Of a DNA stretch of 12,377 bases, positions 1 through 7,591 are shown one piece after another. The notes under the pieces were generated by a model. That model searched no databases, was not told the DNA's origin, and saw only the letters and a list, made by a program, of their open reading frames with translations. The position numbers were made by a program, and so were the translations under genes. Source of the DNA: Campylobacterota bacterium (GTDB taxonomy: Bacteria; Campylobacterota; Campylobacteria; Campylobacterales; Sulfurovaceae); NCBI GenBank assembly GCA_011330645.1, contig DRQB01000147.1, positions 1 to 12,377 on the forward strand, written 5' to 3'. Every line of letters begins with the position of its first letter. Position 1 is the stretch's first letter.

Positions 1-194
1 CCAAGCAAACCATAATTTTCTTTTACCTCTTCCAGACGTTTATTAATAATAATGGCAGAGACCAATTTACGTGTATATGGGTTCATCGTTAAAATATTTT
101 TATCGGCAAACATATTACGTAAAAAAAGTTCTACTTCTTCTACATTATTTGGTCCACCCATATTGAGAAGTAATAACGCTTGTTTCATACCCAT
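1..194 (-). CDS. hemH: Ferrochelatase, N-terminal fragment (runs off the left edge)
   Basis: Only the first 64 codons are in the window. Ferrochelatase inserts Fe2+ into protoporphyrin IX, the last step of protoheme synthesis. Reading the minus strand from 194 gives a start MGMKQALLLLNMGGPNN followed by an EEVELFLRNMF stretch. This is the characteristic HemH opening (LLLNMGGP, then an acidic helix and the NMF.D..IL segment). Two in-frame ATGs lie 6 nt apart (194 and 188). An AAAGGA Shine-Dalgarno-like element about 7 nt upstream of 194 favours the first, though most relatives begin at the equivalent of the second (MKQALLLLN). The catalytic His and Glu lie in the missing part and cannot be checked. 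The gene is divergent from kdsB, sharing an 81-bp intergenic region. Family call is confident; completeness is unknown. Confidence 0.88.
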   Translation of the reverse strand, partial: MGMKQALLLLNMGGPNNVEEVELFLRNMFADKNILTMNPYTRKLVSAIIINKRLEEVKENYGLL

Positions 195-275
195 GTAATT
201 ATTCCTTTAAAGTCTTGTATTTTAGCATAGAGAGTGTAAAATCATAGCTAATTACAATAAACAAAAAGGTTTTTT
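195..275. promoter_or_regulatory. Divergent hemH / kdsB promoter region
   Basis: This 81-bp gap must hold both promoters if neither gene is fed from outside. On the minus strand TGCTAAAAT (227-219) is an extended -10 (TGn plus TAAAAT), the common sigma-70 form in Campylobacterota. It would start hemH transcription about 18 nt before the start codon. On the plus strand the best candidate is TTGTAT (215-220) and TAAAAT (237-242), spaced 16 nt, giving a kdsB leader of roughly 27 nt. A second plus-strand -10-like TACAAT (253-258) sits too close to the kdsB ribosome-binding site to be attractive. The hemH -10 and kdsB -35 overlap, so the two promoters may compete. Assigned by eye; start sites not mapped. 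Confidence 0.4.
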
Positions 276-995
276 ATGATTATTATTCCTGCACGTATCG
301 GTTCTTCTCGTTTTCCCAATAAAGTTTTAGCGGATATAGGTGGAATGCCTATGGTAATACGTACTGCTAAATCCGTGGAAAGTATAGATGATGTCGTAAT
401 TGCTACAGACTCTCAAGAAGTTATAGATATAGCTAAAACGCATGGTATTCATGCTGTACTCACTTCAGATAAACATCAAAGTGGTACTGACCGCATCTAC
501 GAAGCTGCTCAAAAGTTACAATTAGATGAGGATGAGATTATCATCAATGTACAAGGAGATGAGCCATTTATTGAAACAGAGGTGGTACAAGCCATTTATA
601 ACTTAACCCAAACAAATAAAAACAATGCTCGCATTATGATGAACTCATGTTATAAATTTATTTCCAATCCAGAGGCTGATGACCCAAATATTGTAAAGGT
701 CGTCACAGATAGTGATGATATAGCACTTTATTTTTCACGCGCCAAAATACCCTATCCTAGGGATCATCATTTTGATGCATATAAAGGGCACTTAGGTATC
801 TATGGCTTTACAGTCAAATCATTACATGATTTTTGTATGTTAGATCCCGTACCTCTTGAGCATATAGAAAAACTGGAACAATTAAGAGCACTCTATCATG
901 GCTATGAAGTCGCTATGATAGAAGTAAATACAGAAAGTTTTGGTATTGATACACCAGAAGATTTAGAAAAAGCACTTAAACATCATAACCTTTAA
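276..995 (+). CDS. kdsB: 3-deoxy-manno-octulosonate cytidylyltransferase (CMP-KDO synthetase)
   Basis: Cytoplasmic enzyme that joins KDO to CMP from CTP, activating KDO for attachment to lipid A during LPS/LOS core synthesis. The 239-aa length is normal for the family. Visible KdsB motifs, in order: IIIPARIGSSRFPNKVL (residues 2-18, CTP-binding loop), TSDKHQSGTDR (63-73), NVQGDEP (91-97, with the metal-binding Asp), LYFSRAKIPYPRD (151-163), HLGIYGF (172-178), LEQLRAL (200-206) and GIDTPEDL (223-230). All key segments are present, so an active enzyme is expected. The start at 276 places the first motif at residue 2, as in other KdsB proteins, with AAGG about 6 nt upstream. It is the only plus-strand gene here and stands alone between divergent hemH and the convergent msh cluster. 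Its presence implies an LPS- or LOS-bearing Gram-negative. Confidence 0.97.
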   Translation: MIIIPARIGSSRFPNKVLADIGGMPMVIRTAKSVESIDDVVIATDSQEVIDIAKTHGIHAVLTSDKHQSGTDRIYEAAQKLQLDEDEIIINVQGDEPFIETEVVQAIYNLTQTNKNNARIMMNSCYKFISNPEADDPNIVKVVTDSDDIALYFSRAKIPYPRDHHFDAYKGHLGIYGFTVKSLHDFCMLDPVPLEHIEKLEQLRALYHGYEVAMIEVNTESFGIDTPEDLEKALKHHNL

Positions 996-1007
996 GCATA
1001 CTTCCAC

Positions 1008-1037
1008 GAAAGTAACAAAATATTTCTTGTTACTTTC
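1008..1037. terminator. Shared hairpin terminator between convergent kdsB and mshG
   Basis: A perfect 11-bp inverted repeat, GAAAGTAACAA (1008-1018) and TTGTTACTTTC (1027-1037), flanks an 8-nt loop. It fills the short gap between the kdsB stop (995) and the last base of the mshG stop codon (1038). On the plus strand it is followed by TTATCCTTTT, a broken T-rich tail. On the minus strand there is no U-tract. The symmetric placement between convergent genes suggests a bidirectional terminator, but the stem is AT-rich and the tails poor, so efficiency is uncertain. Confidence 0.6.
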
Positions 1038-2285
1038 TTATCCTTTTACAGCTTTACCAAGATCCCACATAGGCATAAAGATTCCCAGTGCCATGAGCAG
1101 TACAAGTCCTGCAATAAAAAACATCATAATAGGTTCAATATAGGCAGAAAGATTATCAATCAAATCCTGGAATTCCATATCATAATAATTGGTCACTTTA
1201 TCAAGCATAGCATCTAACTGCCCACCTGTTTCACCTGCTTTAATCATTTGAAGCAACATGTTCTCATAAAGCCCTGTAATTTGAAAGGCCTCAGCTAAAT
1301 TCATACCCCTTCCAATATTGGCATTCACAGTTAGTAATTGCTCTTTAATTGCTGCATTGTCCACCATACCAACAGCGGTATCTAATGCCTCTGATACAGG
1401 AATCCCTGATTTCACAAGCTCACCAAAAACTAAGTTATATTTATGCATTGTAGAAAGAAAAATAGCCTTATTGATAAGGTAAAATTTCGGATGTATAAGT
1501 ATTTTATCCATTTGATATTTAAAATCTTTGTTATTCTTATAAAAATATTTTACTGCAAAAATACTAGCAATCAGAAGTGCTAGAATGAGCACACCATAAT
1601 TTGAAAATGCCCATTCAAGTTTTAAAAGAATTTGTGTGGGTAAAGGTAATTCCGTTTTAAACCTGGAAAAGATATCTTTAAACTTTGGAACAACCACCAT
1701 GATAAGTATAGTAAATGCTATTCCCATCGCTGCTAAAGTAATGAGTGGTGAACGAATCGCTTTTTTAAATTTTGCGGTATTGTCTCTTATATTTTCTAAA
1801 ATATTTGCAAGCTTATGATAAGACTCTGAAATATTCCCTGTTCTTTCGCCAAGGTTAGTCATCGCCAATGCAACATGTCCAAACTCTTCTGTAAAAGGTT
1901 CCATCGCATCTGACATACTATTTCCAGCATTAATATCAGAATTAATTTTTGTATATATTTCTTTGAGTTGTTTATTATCTGTATTATCCGCAACATCCGT
2001 TAAAGTATCATTGATAGCAATCCCTGCATCTGTCATAACAGCTATCTGTCTAATTGTAGAAATTTTATCATTAATAGGTATTTTAGATTTGAATGATTTT
2101 TTCAATGTTTTCAGTAAATCTTCTAACCCATCTTCAAGAGGTGCAGAGGTTTCAACAGCTCGCATAACCATAGTCGTTGGAAATTTATTTTTTGCTAACT
2201 TGACTGCCAACATTCTATTTTCTGCTTTAATTAATTCAAGGCGTTTTTTACCTTTGTCCATAATGGTCACATTAAAATATTTCAT
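1038..2285 (-). CDS. mshG: MshG: GspF/PilC-family inner-membrane platform protein
   Basis: Polytopic inner-membrane protein that anchors the assembly ATPase and guides pilin subunits in type IV pilus and type II secretion systems. At 415 aa it has the usual family length. It shows the duplicated T2SF architecture: copy one about residues 70-200 with MTNLGERTGNISESY (142-156), copy two about 276-405 with MIKAGETGGQLDAML (347-361). Hydrophobic segments lie at about 179-200, 231-248 and 383-405, the expected three transmembrane helices. The start overlaps the mshE stop as TAATG, with GAGG 6 nt upstream inside mshE, so translation is probably coupled. It is the last gene of the cluster. In the Vibrio MSHA locus mshG follows mshE in the same way but is then followed by mshF and the pilin genes, which are absent here. 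In Campylobacter the similarly placed protein is CtsF. Confidence 0.93.
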   Translation of the reverse strand: MKYFNVTIMDKGKKRLELIKAENRMLAVKLAKNKFPTTMVMRAVETSAPLEDGLEDLLKTLKKSFKSKIPINDKISTIRQIAVMTDAGIAINDTLTDVADNTDNKQLKEIYTKINSDINAGNSMSDAMEPFTEEFGHVALAMTNLGERTGNISESYHKLANILENIRDNTAKFKKAIRSPLITLAAMGIAFTILIMVVVPKFKDIFSRFKTELPLPTQILLKLEWAFSNYGVLILALLIASIFAVKYFYKNNKDFKYQMDKILIHPKFYLINKAIFLSTMHKYNLVFGELVKSGIPVSEALDTAVGMVDNAAIKEQLLTVNANIGRGMNLAEAFQITGLYENMLLQMIKAGETGGQLDAMLDKVTNYYDMEFQDLIDNLSAYIEPIMMFFIAGLVLLMALGIFMPMWDLGKAVKG

Positions 2286-4021
2286 TATAACCTCGCAACT
2301 CTATAAATTTCTTCAATCGTCGATTTCCCCTCTAAAGCTTTATTCACGCCATCTTGAAACATGGTCACAAAACCTTCTAATTCTGCTTGTTTCGTTAAGT
2401 CCTCTTTAGAAGCTACTTTCGCAATCATTCGAGCCATTGTCTCAGAAATGGTTAAAACTTCCGAAATCATTTCACGTCCTGAATAGCCTGTATGCCCACA
2501 TTCTTTACATCCTTCTCCTTTATAAAAAGTAGGATTTTCAGGCAAATATTGTTGTACATCTTTTAGAAGTAACGGATCAAGTGTCGTTGTAACTTTACAA
2601 TGTGTACATATTTTTCTCACCAATCTTTGTGCTTGTATCGCAACCAACGCTCCAGATACAAGATATTCTTCTATTCCCATATCTAAAATTCTAGATATAG
2701 ATGAAATGGCATCATTTGTATGCAAGGTAGAAAGAACCAAGTGTCCTGTCAATGCTGCTTGAATAGCAATACGTAACGTCTCTTGATTCCGTATCTCCCC
2801 AATCATTATTTTATCTGGATCTTGTCTTAATATTGACTTCAGTGCATCAGCAAAACCTAATCCTACACTCTCTTTTACATTCACCTGCTGTAATCCAGCC
2901 ATTTGATACTCGACAGGATCCTCAACTGTGATAATTTTATCTTTTACATCTTTTATTGCATTAACTGCCCCATAGAGTGTCGTTGTTTTTCCTGAACCAG
3001 TAGGTCCAGTAACCAAGACAATACCGTAAGGCACTTTAATTGCTTCAGAAAATCTATCATAGGAAAGTTTACTCATACCTGCTTCTTCAAGTTTAATCAT
3101 AGCCTTAGATTTGTCCAGTATTCTCAATACAATAGATTCACCTTGTATCGTAGGTAATGTTGATACCCTAAAATCAAATTCTTTTTGTGCCACTGTTGCA
3201 GAAAACCTACCATCTTGAGGTTTTCTTTTCTCTGCAATATCTAAATTTGAAAGGAGCTTCATTCTTGAAGACAAAGGACTAAAAATATCTTTGTCAAAGG
3301 TAAAACTCTGACGTAACATACCATCAATACGTTCACGTATCACACATGATTTTTCAGTCGCTTCTATATGGATATCACTTGCTCCTGCATAAATTGATGA
3401 TTTCAAAATAATATCAATCAATTTTAACACAGCAGGAGATTCATCACTTTCTTCTTCAACCCCCTCTTGATTCAGGTCTTTTCTTATGTCTAAAACCAAA
3501 CCTTTAATACTTTCATTGATTTCAAGTCGTTGTAAATGTTGTTGTATTTGCTTAGGCCGTGCTATAGATATACGTATAGGTTTTTTTGGGAAAAGTCTCT
3601 GTATCGCATCCTGTGCAGCCATATCTAATGGATCATCAAAAACAATTTGTACATTTAAATCATTTTCTTCTATCGGAATAATATTATATTTTAAAAGTTG
3701 TTTATAGGGGACTTGAGAAAATAAACGCATATCAATTTCAATATCATCTAAATCTACATATTCAACATTGAGTGCTTTGGCAATCTCTTCAATAATCGGA
3801 ACAATATTTATTCCTTCTATTTTTTCTAAATGTCCCAAAGTAATAATACCTTGTCTCACTTTTTTTGCTAAAAAAATCTCTACTGAATGCAAATCAATCA
3901 TTTTTTCATTAATCAAATTTGCAAAAGAGATTTTTTTGGGTGGTCTGCTTTTTACTAAAGTAGATATTGCATCTTTCGTAATAAGATTTTCTTGAAGCAT
4001 CATTTCAATAAGTTTTACCAT
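2285..4021 (-). CDS. mshE: MshE: GspE/PilB-family assembly ATPase
   Basis: Cytoplasmic hexameric ATPase that powers pilus or pseudopilus extension. At 578 aa it matches the MshE/PilB length. The N-terminal part (about 1-160) is a T2SSE_N-type domain, followed by an acidic linker (180-195). The motor domain has GPTGSGKT (Walker A, 339-346), ITVEDPVEY (Asp box, 364-372), IMIGEIR (Walker B, 405-411) and TGHLVLSTLHTND (His box, 425-437). A tetracysteine zinc site, C472/C475 and C505/C508, marks the GspE/PilB class and argues against a PilT retraction ATPase. The catalytic residues are intact. The N-terminal segments that align with the c-di-GMP-binding MshEN repeats lack the RLG and terminal Gln signatures (see findings). 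A GGGTGG ribosome-binding site lies about 6 nt before the start, after a 15-nt gap from the upstream gene. The equivalent protein in the Campylobacter transformation system is CtsE. Confidence 0.95.
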   Translation of the reverse strand: MVKLIEMMLQENLITKDAISTLVKSRPPKKISFANLINEKMIDLHSVEIFLAKKVRQGIITLGHLEKIEGINIVPIIEEIAKALNVEYVDLDDIEIDMRLFSQVPYKQLLKYNIIPIEENDLNVQIVFDDPLDMAAQDAIQRLFPKKPIRISIARPKQIQQHLQRLEINESIKGLVLDIRKDLNQEGVEEESDESPAVLKLIDIILKSSIYAGASDIHIEATEKSCVIRERIDGMLRQSFTFDKDIFSPLSSRMKLLSNLDIAEKRKPQDGRFSATVAQKEFDFRVSTLPTIQGESIVLRILDKSKAMIKLEEAGMSKLSYDRFSEAIKVPYGIVLVTGPTGSGKTTTLYGAVNAIKDVKDKIITVEDPVEYQMAGLQQVNVKESVGLGFADALKSILRQDPDKIMIGEIRNQETLRIAIQAALTGHLVLSTLHTNDAISSISRILDMGIEEYLVSGALVAIQAQRLVRKICTHCKVTTTLDPLLLKDVQQYLPENPTFYKGEGCKECGHTGYSGREMISEVLTISETMARMIAKVASKEDLTKQAELEGFVTMFQDGVNKALEGKSTIEEIYRVARL

Positions 4022-4036
4022 TTAATCCACCCTTTT

Positions 4037-4789
4037 CTAATTTTTTTTCAATCGATAGAGTAAAGCTTTTGCTTTTTCAGAATTAGTTCGTTTTACATAA
4101 CCTTTTAGCACTTGTATTGCCTCATTTATATGTCCCAGTTTTATTTTGGATTGTGCAAAAATCATCCAACTCTCTTCAATATGACTATTAACTTTATTTG
4201 TTTGTAACGACCAAAATTCTGATTTTTTATAATTCCCTTTTCTATAATAACTTTTAGCGAGAAAAAGAGAATCATCTGTATCATGTGACTGCATAAAGCG
4301 TCTTTCAACATCTTTATACGCACTTAAACTTGAAGATTCAATAATATTTAAATGCATTTTTTTACGTGGTTTTTCGACAATAATTTTCTTTACTTTTCGT
4401 TTACTATGTATTGGTCTATTTTTTACAGTATTATCTTCTAAAATTGGTATATTATCAACAAGTGGAAGTGTTGGCAAAGTACTGCCTTGACCGATATCCA
4501 TATTCATTTTGACTATTGGTTTTATTTCTTCTATTTTATCAATTTTCTTTACTTGTATTTTTGAAAGTGCACTTTCAATTAAAATATTATTTTCCTTCGT
4601 CTTATCTATCTTGATAGTATTTTCTATACCTGAAACAACTGAGTTAGAAAAAGAAAAATATTTATAATTAAAAAAAGTGAACCCCAAAATAGCCAATAAA
4701 ACCCCTCCAATAGAAGCCAGAAGATAAGGCTTTCTTTTCTTCTTTTGGTATTGTTTCCATTCTTCTTCTAGGGGTTTAATATCATACAT
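4037..4789 (-). CDS. MshN-position protein: single-pass membrane protein with C-terminal TPR
   Basis: 250-aa protein with a short basic cytoplasmic N-terminus (KKKRK at 16-20), one transmembrane helix at about 22-41, a low-complexity Lys/Ile-rich linker (about 55-145) and a C-terminal helical region (about 160-248). The C-terminal region carries TPR-like repeats, for example LAKSYYRKGNYKKSEFW (177-193) and a helix pair around 206-231 ending in INEAIQVLKGY. The predicted topology is N-in with periplasmic TPRs. The position between mshM and mshE, plus the TM-linker-TPR layout, match MshN of MSHA loci. The sequence itself is not distinctive, so the name is positional and no symbol is given. Its start overlaps the mshM end by 8 nt, with AGGA 7 nt upstream. 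It probably links the accessory ATPase to periplasmic parts of the machine; that role is inferred. Confidence 0.8.
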   Translation of the reverse strand: MYDIKPLEEEWKQYQKKKRKPYLLASIGGVLLAILGFTFFNYKYFSFSNSVVSGIENTIKIDKTKENNILIESALSKIQVKKIDKIEEIKPIVKMNMDIGQGSTLPTLPLVDNIPILEDNTVKNRPIHSKRKVKKIIVEKPRKKMHLNIIESSSLSAYKDVERRFMQSHDTDDSLFLAKSYYRKGNYKKSEFWSLQTNKVNSHIEESWMIFAQSKIKLGHINEAIQVLKGYVKRTNSEKAKALLYRLKKN

Positions 4790-5594
4790 GAATATATCCT
4801 AGTTTCAATGCTGCCATTTCAATAATACGCTTGGGAATATGTTCATAATTAATTTTAGATGGCTCATTTTCATCATAATATTCACAAATCTCAAAAATAG
4901 TAAAAATAAGTTTATTACATTCTCTAAAATTACCTTTTGTAAATGCATGTATAAGTTTCATATCTTTCTCTTTTATACTATTTGCAATTTCAAAAAGATT
5001 CTTTTTTAAAAGTTTTTTATGTATATAAGCTGTTTGATCAGATTGTGTTGCATTTTTTAATTCAATCACTTCCCAAATTCTTGATTGAAAATGTTCTTTT
5101 GCAATGAGGTCTTCATCATCTGTTTTATGTAAAGAAACAACAAATTTTACTGCTCTACTATCTGAAATAAGTCGTATTTTTTCCATCATTTCGCTACCAT
5201 ACATTTGTGCTTCATCCAAAAGTATTAGAATTTCACGTTTCCCTCTTAAATTTTTACAAAAATTCACTAAAGCTGAAAAGTTTACCTCAGTATTTGCTGG
5301 TAAATCTTGTTTCGTTAAAACTTTAAATAATTTATGAAAAAACTCTTTTTCATTGGTTGCAGGTGTATCAAAATAGTGTATCTCTTTTTGATGTTTTAAT
5401 TTCTCTTGAAGACGATTTAACAAAATACTTTTCCCTGTTCCAGGTCTACCAAAAAGCAAAATCATCTTTAACGGTTTTTCCATACTATGCTCTAACTGCT
5501 TATAAGCCGTTACAGAAGATGATAATTCAATGTAATCATCGATATCTATAGAATCGACAAATACATTTTTAGCTGCTTCGTATCTACTTTTCAT
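4782..5594 (-). CDS. mshM: MshM: ExeA-type AAA+ ATPase
   Basis: 270-aa cytoplasmic AAA+ ATPase of the ExeA/GspA/MshM family, which helps place or assemble the secretin. Visible: GRPGTGKS (Walker A, 49-56), ILILLDEAQ (Walker B with DEAQ, 122-130), a sensor-1-like VVSLHKTDD (152-160) and FQSRIWEVIEL with a candidate Arg finger (169-179). A winged-helix-like tail, KGNFRECNKLI (220-230), follows. Unlike Aeromonas ExeA it ends without a transmembrane helix or peptidoglycan-binding domain, as in MshM. It overlaps the secretin gene upstream by 11 nt and the TPR gene downstream by 8 nt. No Shine-Dalgarno is visible, so it probably depends on translational coupling from mshL. Its place next to the secretin parallels CtsP, the nucleotide-binding protein of Campylobacter natural transformation. 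Confidence 0.85.
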   Translation of the reverse strand: MKSRYEAAKNVFVDSIDIDDYIELSSSVTAYKQLEHSMEKPLKMILLFGRPGTGKSILLNRLQEKLKHQKEIHYFDTPATNEKEFFHKLFKVLTKQDLPANTEVNFSALVNFCKNLRGKREILILLDEAQMYGSEMMEKIRLISDSRAVKFVVSLHKTDDEDLIAKEHFQSRIWEVIELKNATQSDQTAYIHKKLLKKNLFEIANSIKEKDMKLIHAFTKGNFRECNKLIFTIFEICEYYDENEPSKINYEHIPKRIIEMAALKLGYIHV

Positions 5595-7179
5595 TAAGTT
5601 TAGTATAACCTAAATCTTTCAGCGTAACTGATTTAGCATTTTTCACTATATGTGGTGTAATAATCAAAACGAGCTCTTCAACCGTATTGATTTTTTCTTC
5701 TTTTTTAAAGGCATACTCTAATAAAGGTAAATCACCTAATAACGGAACCTTATTGACTTTAAATCCAGTTTTAGAAGAGATAAGTCCACCTAGAATTGCA
5801 TGTTGTCCATCTTGTACTTTAATCACAGAGGCAATCTGTCTTCTAACTAAATCAGGGGGGATAGATCTTACACCACCATCACTTTGTATATTATTTACCG
5901 TATCAGAAATTGATGGATTAATTTTTAAAGTAATCATCCCATTCGTGTCTATTTCCGGAGTGATATCTAATAATATCCCTGCAAATACAGAATCTACAAG
6001 TTCACCTTCTGATGATGTCGTGCCACCCCCAGAACTAGCAGTACTAGATGACTTTATTTTATAAAAAAGTTCTCTACCGACAGAAATCAATGCCGGTTGA
6101 TTATTAAGTGTCATCACTCTAGGACTAGAAATAGATTTTACATCCCCTTGTGTGCCTAAAAACTTTACAACTTCAGAGACTTTAGCATTTCCTGTTATAT
6201 TGACAAGTTGTGCATTTCGAGGTCTACTTCCTTCACCAAATGTTGTTTCTGTAATACCTTCGATATTGTCAAAAGTAAAAGATGAGACATTCTTTTGCGC
6301 CATAGCTAAAGAGTTTATGGTGAAATTTTGTAAGCCATAAAGTTGTGACCAATCAACCCCAGTTGTTTTAGAATCATCAAAAGTCACTGTTAATATACGT
6401 ACATCAATTAGTACCTGGGACTTAATTTGTTTAGACAAAGTATGAACATATTTTGCTACTCTATTTATTTGTCTTTCTGTACCTGTTACTGTAATCATAC
6501 CTGCTTCAGCATTGATAATAGGTGCTAGAGGGTTGTATTCCCATACTTGTCCATCTGGACCTGTCCATCCATCACCAGTCTTGGTATAGTGTGTACTTCC
6601 ATCTGCTGCACCAATTAAAATACGTTGTACTTCTGTTTCAACTGTTTTCCAAAACTTAAATTCATCATTACTTTCTATAGATATACCTGTTTTTGAACCA
6701 CCAACTCCAACTCCTCCACCAGCACTTCCACCAGCACTTCCACCTGTTGAAGAAGCCGAATTATTTGAATTAGCTATCGTAACATGAGCATTACTTTTTC
6801 CTACTCTTTGTCCAGAAATATAATGAATTCGGAAGGTACGTGTAATCAGATATGAAATTTGTAATTTATTACCTGTCATGGTATAATGAAGATCATTATC
6901 TTTCAAAATAGTATTTAAAAAACCTCTAAATGTACTATTTTTTAATTTGACATAATATAATTTTTTATTCATTCTCTTTTTTGCAGCTTCATCTTTTACA
7001 ATAACTGTTAATCCACATGTGTCTGCTAAATTATCAACCACATCACCAATAGTCAATTTACTATCAATTGTGACTGAAAATAATTTAGAAGAACAATCAT
7101 TTGCTAACAAGTCATGCGTGGAAAAAATTATTGCTAATATAATAAAAAATTTTACCCCTAATTTTTGTGTATGTATCAT
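5584..7179 (-). CDS. mshL: MshL: secretin (PilQ/GspD family outer-membrane pore)
   Basis: 531-aa secretin forming the outer-membrane channel. The N-terminus has a signal peptide (hydrophobic core about 9-26, likely cut near LLA/N). An STN/N0-type domain (about 33-110) follows, then the TRTFRIHYI strand (113-121). A Gly/Ser-rich linker lies at 140-163. A small secretin_N-type domain (about 175-250) leads into the C-terminal secretin domain starting near VLIDVRILTVTF (256-267). Hallmarks are KSISSPRVMTLNNQPA (348-363) and VPLLGDLPLLEYAF (478-491), followed by EELVLIITPHIV. A second Ser/Gly/Thr stretch (378-391) sits inside the secretin domain. Cys29 is not in a lipobox, so this is probably not a lipoprotein and may need a pilotin encoded elsewhere. 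The start is set by AGGAAGG about 7 nt upstream, one base after the mshK stop. The Campylobacter counterpart is CtsD. Confidence 0.94.
   Translation of the reverse strand: MIHTQKLGVKFFIILAIIFSTHDLLANDCSSKLFSVTIDSKLTIGDVVDNLADTCGLTVIVKDEAAKKRMNKKLYYVKLKNSTFRGFLNTILKDNDLHYTMTGNKLQISYLITRTFRIHYISGQRVGKSNAHVTIANSNNSASSTGGSAGGSAGGGVGVGGSKTGISIESNDEFKFWKTVETEVQRILIGAADGSTHYTKTGDGWTGPDGQVWEYNPLAPIINAEAGMITVTGTERQINRVAKYVHTLSKQIKSQVLIDVRILTVTFDDSKTTGVDWSQLYGLQNFTINSLAMAQKNVSSFTFDNIEGITETTFGEGSRPRNAQLVNITGNAKVSEVVKFLGTQGDVKSISSPRVMTLNNQPALISVGRELFYKIKSSSTASSGGGTTSSEGELVDSVFAGILLDITPEIDTNGMITLKINPSISDTVNNIQSDGGVRSIPPDLVRRQIASVIKVQDGQHAILGGLISSKTGFKVNKVPLLGDLPLLEYAFKKEEKINTVEELVLIITPHIVKNAKSVTLKDLGYTKLNEK
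6716..6744. repeat. 12-bp tandem repeat (2.4 copies) in the mshL Gly/Ser linker
   Basis: On the plus strand CCACCAGCACTT occurs twice in tandem (6716-6727 and 6728-6739), followed by a partial CCACC (6740-6744). On the coding strand it encodes GGSAGGSAGG within the flexible linker between the N-terminal and secretin parts of MshL. The 12-bp unit is a multiple of three, so copy-number change would alter linker length without shifting the frame. Confidence 0.75.
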
Positions 7180-7180
7180 T

Positions 7181-7591
7181 TTATTTCCTTCCTTCTATCA
7201 TAATAAAATTGTCTCGTTCTTTATGAAGAAACAACTTTTTAATTTGATTATTATTTCTAAGGACAACACCTTTTTTTCCTATATATTTCAAAGTAAACCC
7301 TCCTATGGTATCTTCAACTCTTTTCCATTCATTATTAATATATGCTTTCCCATTTAAAATAGCATGTAATGTCAATTTTGTCTCTTCTGCTTTTTCTGGT
7401 ATAACAAAAGTTGTAATATTATTTTCTTCTTGAAGTCGTACAAATGGTTCTTTAGTTGTTTCCAGTGTTTCTAGATCGATACCTTCTCGTTTTTCATGTA
7501 TTTTAGTAACCATATCACGGATTTGATTTACAGATAAATCTGCATAGATAAAAGATGCAACTAAAAAGACAAATAATAGTATTTTTTTCAT
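7181..7591 (-). CDS. MshK-position small exported protein
   Basis: About 136 aa from the preferred start at 7591. The N-terminus, MKKILLFVFLVASFIYADL, is a textbook signal peptide with cleavage likely after IYA. The mature part is small, charged and beta-rich, ending in KLFLHKERDNFIMIEGRK. No catalytic motif is seen. An upstream in-frame ATG at 7609 would add six residues (MGDKSL) before the signal peptide but has no ribosome-binding site. The 7591 ATG overlaps the preceding stop as TAATG and has a G-run about 11 nt upstream, so it is chosen. The location just before the secretin matches MshK, and functionally PilP/GspC-type proteins that bind the secretin periplasmic domains. CtsR holds a similar place in Campylobacter. 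Function is inferred from position and export signal. Confidence 0.78.
   Translation of the reverse strand: MKKILLFVFLVASFIYADLSVNQIRDMVTKIHEKREGIDLETLETTKEPFVRLQEENNITTFVIPEKAEETKLTLHAILNGKAYINNEWKRVEDTIGGFTLKYIGKKGVVLRNNNQIKKLFLHKERDNFIMIEGRK

Noticed and set aside
1963..2409. Plus-strand open frame of 148 codons across the mshG/mshE junction
   Set aside because: Antisense to two clearly coding regions. Its hydrophobic look is what the complement of charged, helical coding sequence produces. No ribosome-binding site.
5687..6064. Plus-strand open frame of 125 codons inside mshL
   Set aside because: Lies antisense to the conserved C-terminal secretin domain, which has unmistakable motifs. 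The translation is low-complexity and has no ribosome-binding site; it is a shadow of mshL.
7080..7100. Lipobox at Cys29 of MshL
   Set aside because: The residues before the Cys (LAND) do not fit L-[AS]-[GA]-C, so a type I signal peptide is more likely.
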